Source: Hyphomicrobiaceae bacterium | GTDB taxonomy: Bacteria > Pseudomonadota > Alphaproteobacteria > Rhizobiales > MH13 | Length of the DNA: 21,786 bases | Reading direction: 5' to 3' | Assembly (NCBI GenBank): GCA_020442235.1 | Contig: JAGRKQ010000019.1 | Coordinates: 791 to 22,576 of the forward strand | Shown here: positions 1 through 7,527 of the stretch, piece by piece | How positions within the stretch are numbered: position 1 is the first letter of the stretch | Layout of the letters: every line of letters begins with the position of its first letter | Translations under genes and position numbers: made by a program | The notes under the pieces: model-generated | Seen by the model: only the letters and a program-made list of their open reading frames with translations | The model's database searches: none | What the model was told of the DNA's origin: nothing

Positions 1-54
1 GGCTTCATCACCGGTTCGACGATCTCGGCGAATGGCGGTCAGTTCTTCTCCTGA
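1..54 (+). CDS. phbB: PhbB-like acetoacetyl-CoA reductase, C-terminal end only (partial)
   Basis: The first 17 codons, ending in TGA at 52-54, read GFITGSTISANGGQFFS. This is the characteristic end of short-chain dehydrogenase/reductases of the PhbB/FabG type, and the FITGSTISANG..FF form is typical of rhizobial acetoacetyl-CoA reductases, which make 3-hydroxybutyryl-CoA with NADPH for polyhydroxybutyrate synthesis. Only the tail is inside the window, so the catalytic Ser-Tyr-Lys residues and the cofactor loop cannot be checked. A related 3-oxoacyl-ACP reductase (FabG) is the main alternative. An intrinsic terminator follows 26 bases after the stop, so this gene ends its transcription unit. 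Confidence 0.65.
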   Translation, partial: GFITGSTISANGGQFFS

Positions 55-80
55 GAACGCACGTCCTTCCGCAAAACGGA

Positions 81-107
81 AAGGCCCCGCTTCGGCGGGG
101 CCTTTTT
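81..107 (+). terminator. Rho-independent terminator after the PhbB-like gene
   Basis: A perfect 10-base-pair stem (81-90 with 95-104) is closed by a TTCG tetraloop and its 3' arm runs into five T residues (103-107). The GC-rich core with a T run is a textbook intrinsic terminator for plus-strand transcription. It is the only clear intrinsic terminator found in the window. Confidence 0.93.
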
Positions 108-140
108 CGTGGCGGGGTCCGTGCAGCGCCGGCGAGGCGT

Positions 141-178
141 CACGCGGGCCCTGTAACGCCACGCGGGCCCTGTAACGC
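141..178. repeat. 19-base perfect tandem repeat, two copies
   Basis: The 19-base unit CACGCGGGCCCTGTAACGC occurs at 141-159 and again immediately at 160-178 without a mismatch. Each unit contains the palindrome GGGCCC. It lies between the terminator and the exchanger gene and outside any supported reading frame. It could be a local slippage duplication or a pair of protein-binding sites; the sequence does not say which. The rest of 55-272 holds the terminator and a ribosome binding site, and I see nothing else there. Confidence 0.85.
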
Positions 179-272
179 AAGGTGATCGGTCGGCGCATGC
201 CAGCGCCTCTGGTGCGCAGCCATGGCCGTTCCGATATCTGCGGCGCCGGATGGCCCGGCGGAGTTTTCCTTC

Positions 273-1217
273 ATGCTGTTGTCCCTCGCCCTTGTGGGCG
301 CTGGCCTCGTCCTCCTGATTGCGGGGGGCGAGTTTCTGGTGCGCGGCGCTTCGGCGCTGGCGCTGCGTCTGGGCGTTTCCCCGCTCCTGATCGGTCTGAC
401 GGTGGTCGGGTTCGGCACCTCGACGCCTGAACTCGTCACCTCTGTCCAGGCGGCGCTGATCGGCTCGCCGGGCATCGCGCTCGGCAACATCGTCGGCTCC
501 AACATCGCCAACATCCTTCTGATCCTCGGCGTTGCGGCGCTGATCATGCCGATCCCCTGCGGGCGGGAGGCGGTGCTGCGCGACGGCACCATCGTTCTGG
601 GTGTCGCGCTCGCCTTTGCCGCCGTTGCCGCCGGCGGGGCCTATGGCCGGCCGGCCGGGCTCGCTGCCATGGTGCTCCTGGTGCTTTATCTGGCGCTGGT
701 CGTCCACCGCGAACGGCGCAGCCAAACGGCCGGCGGGGAAGAAGAAGCCGCAAGCGCGCCGATGCCATGGCCGGCGGTTGCCGCCCTGGTTCTGGGCGGG
801 CTGGCGACGGTGATCCTGGGCGGGCGTCTTCTGGTCGACGGGTCGGTCGATCTTGCCCGCTTGCTGGGCGTTTCGGAAACGCTGATCGGCCTCACCGTGG
901 TCGCGGTCGGAACCTCGCTGCCGGAACTGGTGACCAGCGTCATCGCGGCCCTGCGCCGGCAGCCGGAGCTGGCGCTCGGCAACATCCTCGGCTCGAACAT
1001 CTACAATGTTCTGTTCATCGGCGGTGTCACGGCCGCGATCGAGCCGGGCGTTGCCATTCCGGACCGTCTCATCGCCTTCGATGCGCCGGTGATGCTGGCG
1101 GCAAGCCTGGCGCTCATCGTCGTGGCGGCAACGGGTTGGCGGATCAGCCGCCTTGAGGGGCTGGCGCTTCTGGCCGGATACGGGGCCTATACGGCAAGTC
1201 TTGCCATCAATGCGTGA
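273..1217 (+). CDS. Calcium/sodium antiporter, CaCA family (YrbG-like)
   Basis: This 314-residue inner-membrane protein belongs to the Ca2+/cation antiporter family, which exchanges Ca2+ for Na+ (or H+) across the cytoplasmic membrane. Both inverted alpha repeats are visible: GFGTSTPELVTS followed by GNIVGSNIANILL in the first half, and AVGTSLPELVTS followed by GNILGSNIYNVLF in the second. These hold the ion-coordinating acidic and polar residues. About ten hydrophobic segments are present and the two halves are joined by a charged loop around residue 150-170. I chose the ATG at 273 because a GGAG motif (260-263) lies 9 bases upstream and the protein then begins like its family; an in-frame ATG at 222 would add 17 residues and has no clear ribosome binding site. 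It is convergent with the next gene, with 6 bases between stops. The transported ion is inferred from the family. Confidence 0.9.
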   Translation: MLLSLALVGAGLVLLIAGGEFLVRGASALALRLGVSPLLIGLTVVGFGTSTPELVTSVQAALIGSPGIALGNIVGSNIANILLILGVAALIMPIPCGREAVLRDGTIVLGVALAFAAVAAGGAYGRPAGLAAMVLLVLYLALVVHRERRSQTAGGEEEAASAPMPWPAVAALVLGGLATVILGGRLLVDGSVDLARLLGVSETLIGLTVVAVGTSLPELVTSVIAALRRQPELALGNILGSNIYNVLFIGGVTAAIEPGVAIPDRLIAFDAPVMLAASLALIVVAATGWRISRLEGLALLAGYGAYTASLAINA

Positions 1218-1223
1218 GCGGCG

Positions 1224-2378
1224 TCAGTCGCGGCGCGGGACCAGATCGGCGAAGATGGAATCGAGCGGGTCGGCATCGACTTCCGGTTCGCGGTTGACTT
1301 CCGGCTCACGGTCGACCTCCGGCTCGCGGCGCGCACCGTCCTTTCCGGCGGGCTCGTCGCCGGCGAGCAGCTTGGCGAGAAGGTCGTCGACCTCCTGATC
1401 GATGGCGCTGGCGGGGTCTTGCGGCCCGGTGTCCGGCTGCGTCGGCACCGTCAGTTCCGGCTCCGGCGCACCGGCGCTGTCGGCGCCGAGCACATCTTCC
1501 AGGTTCTCCGAAAGCGCCCGGTCGAGATCGCGCGAGAGGTCGTCGAAATCGACCTCGCCGACGCCTTCGTCTGAGCCGCTATCGGCCGGAATGACCAATT
1601 CCGCAGCGACCGGCATGTCGTCGACCGGCGCCTCGGCTTCCTCGGCCGGCGGTGCGGGTTCGACGATCTCGATGGCCGGCAGATCCTCAAGGGCGGGCGT
1701 GTCTTCGGCGGGTTCGGCAGCGGCCTGCGCAACGCTCTCCTCAACGACCTCGGCAAGACCCTCGGCGAGGGCCATGTCCTCGTCCTCGACAAGCAGGGAA
1801 GCGGCGACCGCGGCAGCAGCGCTGGCCGCGACCGGGGCAACGGGAGCGCTTGCCGCCACCGGGGCGGGCTCGGGGGCTCCCTCGGTTTCAACGGGGCGCG
1901 GATTGGCACGCGGCAGCGGGTTGGAGAGGAGATTGACCCCGCGCGAAGGCGAGAAGCCGAAATGGTCGAGCGTCAGCGCATCGTCGAGAAGCCCGGCCTC
2001 GGCGGTGTCGGCAAAGGCGGCAAGATCGAGGTCGATGGCGGCGGCGAGGCGGGCGAGCGGGCCGATGGCCGTCTTGCCGGTGAGCAGTGTCAGCTCGGTG
2101 GTCGGCTCGTCAGGGTCGAGCGCCTCCAGGGCGAGCAGCATGGCCGAGAGGCCGCTGGCGCCCGCATCGGGCTCGATCTGGATTTCGATGCCGGTTTCCG
2201 ACCACGCCGAAAGCCCGGCGGTGCCGAGGCGGGTCAGATCCCACACGGCGCGGGCGCGGTTGATGCCGTTGAGGCGGGCGAGCCAGCTTCCCGGCTGGGT
2301 CAGGAACTTGGTGCGCGAGGCGGTGTCGAGGCGCTCGGCAACGCCGGAAACGTCCACAACAAGAGTTGACCAGGTCAT
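1224..2378 (-). CDS. Hypothetical acidic protein with disordered C-terminal half
   Basis: I do not recognise this 384-residue protein. The first ~155 residues look globular, opening MTWSTLVVDVSG and mixing hydrophobic and charged residues. The remainder is dominated by Ala, Pro, Glu and Asp and is probably disordered. Short predicted amphipathic helices punctuate it (FDDLSRDLDRAL, IDQEVDDLLAKLL, and the C-terminal LDSIFADLVPRRD). Near the end are three tandem copies of REPEV(D/N). There is no signal peptide or membrane segment, so it is probably cytoplasmic. The start at 2378 is well supported: AGGAGG (2388-2393) sits 9 bases upstream, although the frame stays open as far as 2648 into the divergent gene. 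It stands alone, convergent with the exchanger and divergent from the DMT transporter. The short helix-plus-linker pattern suggests a scaffold or partner-binding protein, but that is inference only. Confidence 0.8.
   Translation of the reverse strand: MTWSTLVVDVSGVAERLDTASRTKFLTQPGSWLARLNGINRARAVWDLTRLGTAGLSAWSETGIEIQIEPDAGASGLSAMLLALEALDPDEPTTELTLLTGKTAIGPLARLAAAIDLDLAAFADTAEAGLLDDALTLDHFGFSPSRGVNLLSNPLPRANPRPVETEGAPEPAPVAASAPVAPVAASAAAAVAASLLVEDEDMALAEGLAEVVEESVAQAAAEPAEDTPALEDLPAIEIVEPAPPAEEAEAPVDDMPVAAELVIPADSGSDEGVGEVDFDDLSRDLDRALSENLEDVLGADSAGAPEPELTVPTQPDTGPQDPASAIDQEVDDLLAKLLAGDEPAGKDGARREPEVDREPEVNREPEVDADPLDSIFADLVPRRD
1276..1329 (-). repeat. Three tandem 18-base units inside the acidic protein gene
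   Basis: Three adjacent 18-base units (1276-1293, 1294-1311, 1312-1329) differ at only a few positions and are in frame, so each encodes the hexapeptide REPEVD or REPEVN. The unit length is a multiple of three, so copy number can change without breaking the frame. Confidence 0.85.
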
Positions 2379-2526
2379 CGCCGCACTCCTCCTCACAGCA
2401 ACAGGAACCGCACTTCCTTCCGTCGAATCCAGCATTCGCGCCGCCGGGTCAAGCCCGTGGCCCATTCGCCTCTTGCAGGAGGACGCCGGCTCGGGCACCA
2501 AGGCGCGCTGGAGCAGCGGGGATGAC

Positions 2527-3423
2527 ATGGCTGACAGGGCACAGGGGCGGGCAACGCTCATCGGCATGAGCGCGGTCGTGATGTGGTCGACGCTGGGGCT
2601 CTTCACCGCCGCCAGCGGTGCCGTGCCGCCGTTGCAGATGAACGCCATCGCCTTTGCCGTCTCGGGCGGGCTGAGCGTTGCCTTCGTCGCCGCGCGGCAT
2701 GGCTGGGGAGCGGTGTTTCCGAAGCGAAAGGCGGCCTTCGCGCTGATGGTCTGCGGGCTCTTCGGGTATCACGCGCTCTATTTTGCCGCTTTGCGCAATG
2801 CGCCGCCGGTCACGGCCAATCTTCTCAACTATCTCTGGCCGCTGCTGATCGTCGTGTTCTCCGGCCTTCTGCCCGGCGAGAGGCTGAAGGCCCATCACCT
2901 GGCCGGAGCGGGGCTGGGCTTTGTCGGCGCGGCGCTGCTTGTCACCGGCGGCGAAGGGCTCAGCCTTGGCGGGGGGCATCTTTTCGGCATCCTCTGTGCT
3001 GTCGGGGCGGCGCTGTTCTGGTCGAGCTATTCGGTCCTGTCGCGGCGCTTTGCCGATGTGCCGTCGACGGCGGTCTCCGGGGCCTGCCTCGTCACCGCCC
3101 TTTTGTCCATTCCCGCCCATCTTGCCTTCGAGCAAACGCTGTGGCCGGCAAACGGGGTGGAATGGGCAGCCAGCATCGGCACCGGATTGTTGCCGGTGGG
3201 GCTTGCCTTCTTCGTCTGGGATCACGGCTGCAAGCATGGCGACATCCGCGTGCTCGGGGCATCGGCCTATGCCGCGCCGATCCTGTCGACGCTGCTGCTG
3301 ATCGGTTTCGGCTTCGGCGCCTTCACCGGGGTGGTGGTGGCGGCCTGCCTCCTGGTGACCGCCGGGGCCCTTCTTGCCTCGAAGGATATGCTCTTCAGCG
3401 CGCGCCCGGCGGGCGCGGGGTGA
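2527..3423 (+). CDS. DMT-superfamily exporter with two EamA domains (YddG-like)
   Basis: This 298-residue protein has ten hydrophobic segments arranged as two EamA repeats, the usual layout of drug/metabolite transporters of the inner membrane. The opening (VVMWSTLGLF), the LFGYHALYFAALRNAPPVTANLLNYLWPL stretch, taken in pieces, and the second-half LFWSSYSVLSRRF resemble the YddG/aromatic amino-acid exporter branch; the substrate here is inferred and could be another amino acid or small metabolite. I place the start at ATG 2527, with GGGGA (2518-2522) just upstream; the frame is open back to 1402 but that part is antisense to the acidic protein gene. It is divergent from that gene (148-base gap) and its last 29 bases overlap the convergent cupin gene. 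Confidence 0.85.
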   Translation: MADRAQGRATLIGMSAVVMWSTLGLFTAASGAVPPLQMNAIAFAVSGGLSVAFVAARHGWGAVFPKRKAAFALMVCGLFGYHALYFAALRNAPPVTANLLNYLWPLLIVVFSGLLPGERLKAHHLAGAGLGFVGAALLVTGGEGLSLGGGHLFGILCAVGAALFWSSYSVLSRRFADVPSTAVSGACLVTALLSIPAHLAFEQTLWPANGVEWAASIGTGLLPVGLAFFVWDHGCKHGDIRVLGASAYAAPILSTLLLIGFGFGAFTGVVVAACLLVTAGALLASKDMLFSARPAGAG

Positions 3424-3844
3424 GGCGCCAGTCCTTCGGCGCCATCTCGAAGCCGGAAAAGGTGAAGCCCGGTGCGACGGTGCAGCCGACCAGCGTCCAG
3501 TGGCCGAGGCTTTCGGCCGTCTGCCACCAGCCGGCGGGCACGACGATCTGCGGCTTCTGACCTTCCAGAATGTCCGGACCGAGGCGGTGGCTTTGTCCGT
3601 CATGGCCGTTGGGCGAGAGGGTGAGCGCCAGCGGCGCGCCGGCATAGAAGTGCCAGACCTCGGTGGCGTCCACCCGGTGCCAGGCCGAAACGTCGCCCGC
3701 CCCGAGAACATAATAGATCGCCGTCGAATGCGCCCGTCCCCCGGCCGGTTCGGCATCGCGGAAGGTTTCGCGATACCAGCCGCCTTCGGGATGCGGCTGG
3801 AGGGCGAGCGCCTCGATCACCTCGCGCAGCGTTGCGTCTCTCAC
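3395..3844 (-). CDS. DUF985 (Cupin_5) family protein
   Basis: This 149-residue protein matches the Cupin_5/DUF985 family, single-domain cupins of about 140-170 residues. Family signatures are visible in order: HPEGGWYRETFR near residue 18, STAIYYVL, SAWHRVDATEVWHFYAG (metal-site-like His residues), and QIVVPAGWWQTAE, ending with VAPGFTFSGFEMA. The family beta barrel is known from structures, but its reaction is not firmly established; some members have been linked to sugar epimerase-like folds. The ATG overlaps the gloB stop by 4 bases (ATGA, 3841-3844), so the two genes are translationally coupled, suggesting a role connected with glutathione or aldehyde detoxification. That role is inference. 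Its 3' end overlaps the DMT transporter gene by 29 bases on the opposite strand. Confidence 0.88.
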   Translation of the reverse strand: MRDATLREVIEALALQPHPEGGWYRETFRDAEPAGGRAHSTAIYYVLGAGDVSAWHRVDATEVWHFYAGAPLALTLSPNGHDGQSHRLGPDILEGQKPQIVVPAGWWQTAESLGHWTLVGCTVAPGFTFSGFEMAPKDWRLTPRPPGAR

Positions 3845-4617
3845 CGGAACGTGTCCTTGCCCTTGCGCAGCGCCGCAAAGACCTGGGCCGGATCGGTGCC
3901 GGGCTCGAGCCCCATCGCCCGGGCGATCACGGCCTCGTCAGCCCTGAGGAAAGGGTTGGTTTCCTTCTCCCGGCCGAGCGGAGCGGGGATCGTCGGTTCG
4001 GCCCTGGCCCGTTTGGTGGCGATCTCCCCGGCATAGGCGACGAGTGCGTCATTGCCGTCATCGACGTGCAGCGCATAGCGGGCGTTCGAGGCGGTGTATT
4101 CGTGGCCGCAGAACAGCAGCGTGTCGTCGGGAAGGGCGCGCAGCTTTTGCAGCGAGGCCCACATCGCCTGCGGGGTGTCCTCGAAAAGACGCCCGCAGCC
4201 AAGCGCGAAGAGGGTGTCTCCGGCCATCAGCACGCCGCCGCCGGCATAGGCGATGTGGCCGCGGGTGTGGCCGGGCGTGGCGATGACATCGAGCGCCGTT
4301 TCACCGAGCATCAGCCTGTCGCCCTCGCCGACCGTGGTGTCGAGGCCCTTGATGCGGGCGGCTTCGGCCTCGGGGCCGGTGGCGGTGGCGCCGAAGGCCA
4401 TCTTCAGGGCGTCGAGCGCGCCGACGTGATCGTGGTGATGGTGGGTGATGAGGATGAGGGACGGCACCCAGCCGGTTTCTTCCACCGCCTTCAGGATCGG
4501 GGCTTCCTCCGGGGCGTCGACCAGCGCAACGGTGCCGGTCGCCTCATCGCGCAGGAGCACGGCGTAATTGTCGTCGAGGCAGGGGATGAGGCGCCAGTCG
4601 AGCGGTGCTTGGGTCAT
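3841..4617 (-). CDS. gloB: Hydroxyacylglutathione hydrolase (glyoxalase II)
   Basis: This 258-residue metallo-beta-lactamase-fold enzyme hydrolyses S-lactoylglutathione to lactate and glutathione, the second step of methylglyoxal detoxification in the cytoplasm. The binuclear metal motif THHHHDH is at residues 58-64, followed by the ATPGHTRGHIAY histidine, AGDTLFALGCGR with the bridging Asp, and FCGHEYT with a further His. The C-terminal part has the family's KRARAEPTIP, KETNPFLR substrate-binding region. Length is typical (about 255). I chose the ATG at 4617 because AAGGA lies about 9 bases upstream and the N terminus then matches the family; 43 further codons upstream are open but overlap the divergent promoter region. 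It leads the gloB-DUF985 unit and faces away from a methyltransferase gene. Confidence 0.95.
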   Translation of the reverse strand: MTQAPLDWRLIPCLDDNYAVLLRDEATGTVALVDAPEEAPILKAVEETGWVPSLILITHHHHDHVGALDALKMAFGATATGPEAEAARIKGLDTTVGEGDRLMLGETALDVIATPGHTRGHIAYAGGGVLMAGDTLFALGCGRLFEDTPQAMWASLQKLRALPDDTLLFCGHEYTASNARYALHVDDGNDALVAYAGEIATKRARAEPTIPAPLGREKETNPFLRADEAVIARAMGLEPGTDPAQVFAALRKGKDTFR

Positions 4618-4744
4618 GCGCGTTGATCCTTGGGCACGGGGTAACAAGGGTGCTTGCGGGCAGGGCCAGCCGCCGCAACAATGGGGTGCGGCCGCGACGC
4701 GATCAAGCCTGCCGCGCCCGCCACAAAGGGATGCCACCCGGTTC

Positions 4745-5509
4745 ATGGATGTCGTCGATCTCAGGGATTATTACGCAACGCCGCTCGGCCAGCGCACGCA
4801 GCGCTTCCTGTCACTGGCAATTGCGCGCCATCTGGCCGACGGGGCCGATCTCAGGATCGCCGGGCTGGGCTTTGCCGCGCCTTATCTGGCGCGCTACCGG
4901 GCGCATGCGGAGCGGGTTTCGGCGTTGATGCCGGCCCGGCAGGGGGTGGTGAACTGGCCGTCCGGCGGGCCGAACGCCGCCGCGCTCGTCGACGAGACCT
5001 GCCTGCCACTGCCCGATGCCATGCTCGACCGTGTGGTCATGGTGCATGCGCTGGAACTGTCCGACCGGCCGCTTGAGCTTCTGCGCGAGACATGGCGGGT
5101 GCTGGCGCCGGGCGGGCGGCTGATCGTCGTCGTTCCCAACCGCGTCGGGGTCTGGGCGCGGCTCGACCGGACGCCCTTCGGCCACGGTCGGCCCTATTCG
5201 CGCGGCCAGCTGCAACGGCTGATGCGCGAGGCGCTGTTCTCGCCCTCGGGCTGGTCGGAAGCGCTTTACTTCTGGCCGGCACAGGGCCGTCTGGTGCTCC
5301 AGATCGCGCCCTTCTTCGAGCGCTTCGGGCACGGCGTTGCCGCCATGCTCGGCGGTGTCCTCATCGTGGAAGCGGTCAAGCAGCTCTATGAGGGGCTTCC
5401 GGCGCGCTCGCGTTCGGGCGAACGGGTGTTGCGGCCGGTTCTGGTGCCGACGGCTGCGGCGCGCGTCCGGGGCGCGCGCGTTGCAAACCGCGTCAGCGAT
5501 CCTTCCTGA
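4745..5509 (+). CDS. SAM-dependent methyltransferase (type 11-like)
   Basis: This 254-residue cytoplasmic protein has a class I methyltransferase fold. The cofactor loop is of the divergent form seen in an alphaproteobacterial family: IAGLGFAAPYL at residues 38-48 instead of the usual DxGxGxG. Motifs further on are clearer: LPDAMLDRVVMVHALELS, then LLRETWRVLAPGGRLIVVVPN, which is a standard motif in type 11 methyltransferases, and a conserved GRPYSRGQL loop. The substrate is unknown. The start at 4745 is the first ATG in a family-like position (MDVVDLRDYY); AAGGGA lies about 15 bases upstream, farther than usual. It diverges from gloB (127-base gap), an arrangement I associate with rhizobial genomes. 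Its last 17 bases overlap the convergent metW gene. Confidence 0.88.
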   Translation: MDVVDLRDYYATPLGQRTQRFLSLAIARHLADGADLRIAGLGFAAPYLARYRAHAERVSALMPARQGVVNWPSGGPNAAALVDETCLPLPDAMLDRVVMVHALELSDRPLELLRETWRVLAPGGRLIVVVPNRVGVWARLDRTPFGHGRPYSRGQLQRLMREALFSPSGWSEALYFWPAQGRLVLQIAPFFERFGHGVAAMLGGVLIVEAVKQLYEGLPARSRSGERVLRPVLVPTAAARVRGARVANRVSDPS

Positions 5510-6116
5510 GCACGAAGACGGCCTGCTGGCCGGCAAGATTCCACAACCACCACGGGGCATTCACCGGAACGCGTACGCCGCCGGCATCGAGCGCCACCTT
5601 GCGTTCGATGCGGGCGCCGACCGTCGTCGCCAGATTGACGAAGTCGCGCAGCGTGCAGAAATGGATGTTGGGCGTATCATACCACGTATAGGGCAGGTTC
5701 TTGGTCACCGGCATTTCCCCGCCAAGGAGGAATTGCAGCCGCACCCGCCAGTGGCCGAAATTGGGGATCGAGACGATCACCCGCTCGCCGATGCGCAGCA
5801 TCTCTTCCAGCACCCGGCGCGGGGCGCGGGTTGCCTGAAGCGTCTGCGACAGGATGACGACGTCGAAGGCGCGGTCGGGATAGACGGCCAGGTCGGTGTC
5901 GGCATCGCCCTGGATGACCGAAAGACCGCGCGCCAGCGAGGCGTTGACACCGGCCTGCGACAGTTCGATGCCGCGCCCGTCCACCCCATGCGAGGTTTCC
6001 AGAAGCTCCAGAAGGGCGCCGTCGCCGCAGCCGACATCGAGAACCCGCGCGCCCTGCGGCACGAGGCTGGCGATGAGTTCGAGATCGACGCGGCCCTGCG
6101 GCACGGTGGCGTTCAT
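5493..6116 (-). CDS. metW: Methionine biosynthesis protein MetW
   Basis: This 207-residue protein is a MetW family member, a class I methyltransferase-fold partner of MetX needed for full homoserine acetylation in several proteobacteria. Motif I is [15 protein letters not shown] near residues 20-34, with the conserved [25 protein letters not shown], split here only for description, following. The later [19 protein letters not shown] and [14 protein letters not shown] segments are diagnostic for MetW rather than generic methyltransferases. The ATG at 6116 overlaps the metX stop by 4 bases (ATGA), indicating coupled translation. Length is usual for the family. The 3' end overlaps the convergent methyltransferase gene. 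Confidence 0.95.
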   Translation of the reverse strand: MNATVPQGRVDLELIASLVPQGARVLDVGCGDGALLELLETSHGVDGRGIELSQAGVNASLARGLSVIQGDADTDLAVYPDRAFDVVILSQTLQATRAPRRVLEEMLRIGERVIVSIPNFGHWRVRLQFLLGGEMPVTKNLPYTWYDTPNIHFCTLRDFVNLATTVGARIERKVALDAGGVRVPVNAPWWLWNLAGQQAVFVLRKDR

Positions 6117-7336
6117 CGAGCGCCCCCCTCACTCAGCCCGCGCACTCTGGCCGCCGAGGCGAGGAAACTCGACACCGTCGAGAACAGGTCCGGCTCGTCG
6201 AGCAGGAAGGAATCGTGGCCGCGGTCGGTCTCGATCTCGACGAAGGTGACGCGCGCGCCGCAGGCTGCCAGCGCCTTGACGAGGGCGCGGCTTTCGCTCG
6301 TCGGAAACAGCCAGTCGCTGGAAAAGGCGATGACGCAGAAGCGGGTCGTGGTGCCGGCAAAGGCTCTGGCCAGTTGCCCGCCATGTTCCGCGGCGAGGTC
6401 GAAATAGTCCATCGCCCGCGTCACATAGAGATAGGCATTGGCGTCGAACCGGTCGACGAAGGTCATGCCCTGATGGCGCAGATAGCTCTCGATCTGGAAA
6501 TCGGCCTCGAAGCCGAAGGTGACGCCGGCCCGGTCCTGAAGGTTGCGGCCGAATTTCCGGTGCAGGGCCTCGTCGGACATATAGGTGACATGGGCGGCCA
6601 TGCGGGCGACCGACAGCCCCTTCACCGGCCGCGTGCCGGCTTCGATGTAGCGCCCGCCATGCCAGTCGGGATCGGCCATCACCGCCTGCCGCCCGACTTC
6701 GTGGAAGGCGATGTTCTGCGAGGAGTGGCGCGCCGAGGTGGCGATCGGAATGGCGGCGAAGGTGCGCTCGGGATAGGCCGAGGCAAAGGCCAGGACGCGC
6801 ATGCCGCCCATCGAGCCGCCGACCACGGCAAACAGGGTGTCGATGCCCAGCCGGTCAAGCAGGCGCGCCTCGGCCCGAACCATGTCGTTGATGGTGACGA
6901 TGGGAAAATCGAGCCCGTAGGGCTTGCCGGTCTGCGGGTCGCGCGTTGCCGGGCCGCTGGTGCCCATGCAGCCGCCGAGCACATTGGCGCAGACGATGAA
7001 ATAGCGTTCCGTGTCGATGGTCTTGCCGGGCCCGACCATCAGTTCCCACCAGCCGGGCTTTCCGGTCACCGGGTTGGGGCTGGCCACGTGCTGGTCGCCG
7101 GTGAGGGCATGGCAGATGAGGATGGCGTTGGAACGCTCCGCATTCAGCGTGCCATAGGTCTGGTAGGCGATCTGCCAGGGGGCGAGCGTGCGGCCGCAGT
7201 CGAGCGGCAGGGCTTCGTCGTCGCCGAACACGGCCACGAGGCTCGCCGGACTGGAGGCTTCCTCCACCGGATCGCGCAGGATCGCTTCGTCCTGCCCGTT
7301 CAGCCCCTCTTCGCCCGGATTTTGTTCGCTCGACAT
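6113..7336 (-). CDS. metX: Homoserine O-acetyltransferase MetX
   Basis: MetX transfers an acetyl group from acetyl-CoA to homoserine, the entry step to methionine; it is a cytoplasmic alpha/beta hydrolase-fold enzyme. With the start used here it has 407 residues. The nucleophile elbow GGSMGG gives Ser175, the Asp is in SSDWLFP (Asp341) and the His in DRGHDSF (His374), a complete triad. The family segments [11 protein letters not shown] and [18 protein letters not shown] are also present. Some proteins with this fold are succinyltransferases, so acyl specificity is inferred. The start is uncertain: ATG 7336 gives a family-like length, but ATG 7375 is in frame and also lacks a strong ribosome binding site. 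metX heads the metX-metW pair and diverges from the chorismate mutase operon. Confidence 0.94.
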   Translation of the reverse strand: MSSEQNPGEEGLNGQDEAILRDPVEEASSPASLVAVFGDDEALPLDCGRTLAPWQIAYQTYGTLNAERSNAILICHALTGDQHVASPNPVTGKPGWWELMVGPGKTIDTERYFIVCANVLGGCMGTSGPATRDPQTGKPYGLDFPIVTINDMVRAEARLLDRLGIDTLFAVVGGSMGGMRVLAFASAYPERTFAAIPIATSARHSSQNIAFHEVGRQAVMADPDWHGGRYIEAGTRPVKGLSVARMAAHVTYMSDEALHRKFGRNLQDRAGVTFGFEADFQIESYLRHQGMTFVDRFDANAYLYVTRAMDYFDLAAEHGGQLARAFAGTTTRFCVIAFSSDWLFPTSESRALVKALAACGARVTFVEIETDRGHDSFLLDEPDLFSTVSSFLASAARVRGLSEGGAR

Positions 7337-7363
7337 CGCACCCAACTCGTCGCGCTCACGCCA

Positions 7364-7399
7364 CGCCCGTTCCATCCGGAGCGGGCGATGAGGGATGGA
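7364..7399 (-). promoter_or_regulatory. Nested complementary segments in the metX leader (possible pseudoknot or switch)
   Basis: Reading the minus strand, TCCATCC (7399-7393) is fully complementary to GGATGGA (7377-7371). CGCCCG (7387-7382), lying in the loop of that hairpin, is fully complementary to CGGGCG (7369-7364) just downstream. The two stems therefore interleave as in an H-type pseudoknot, with connecting segments of 5, 4 and 1 bases, or else exclude each other. The block ends 27 bases before the chosen metX ATG (7336), and the alternative ATG (7375-7373) lies inside one arm. The 1-base link makes a true pseudoknot sterically doubtful. It does not match the SAM-II consensus I know. 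Confidence 0.35.
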
Positions 7400-7446
7400 G
7401 CACATTCCGCGTCCTGTCAATCGGCTTTTTTGTTCGATAAAAAGAA

Positions 7447-7460
7447 CGTGGCCGGCCACG
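7447..7460. promoter_or_regulatory. Perfect 14-base palindrome in the metX/chorismate mutase divergent region
   Basis: CGTGGCCGGCCACG is a perfect palindrome, flanked by AAAGAA on the left and a complementary TTCTTTT after a short interruption on the right, giving a longer imperfect dyad at about 7439-7470. Its core TGGCCGGCCA (7449-7458) recurs as TGGCCGGTCA at 7476-7485. The dyad lies between divergent starts, which fits an operator, though a hairpin acting in RNA cannot be excluded. No regulator can be named. Confidence 0.45.
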
Positions 7461-7527
7461 ACTTTCTTTTGCGCTTGGCCGGTCATGCGGCTAACACAGA
7501 AGGGGGGAACCTGGAGGATCGTTGCTG

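Noticed and set aside
1402..2526. Ser/Ala-rich upstream extension of the DMT transporter frame
   Set aside because: It is antisense to the acidic protein gene, and the transporter family begins at the ATG at 2527.
4671..4744. Upstream starts of the methyltransferase or gloB in their divergent region
   Set aside because: Both frames stay open across the gap, but the added residues do not resemble either family and would overlap the opposing gene's control region.
7398..7420. TTGACA (7420-7415, minus strand) as the -35 box of a metX promoter
   Set aside because: The hexamer is perfect, but nothing resembling a -10 box occurs 16-18 bases downstream, so I do not call a promoter.
7337..7500. SAM-II riboswitch upstream of metX
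   Set aside because: I looked for the SAM-II consensus loops and the purine-rich segment near the ribosome binding site and did not find them. The interleaved stems are reported separately as unassigned.
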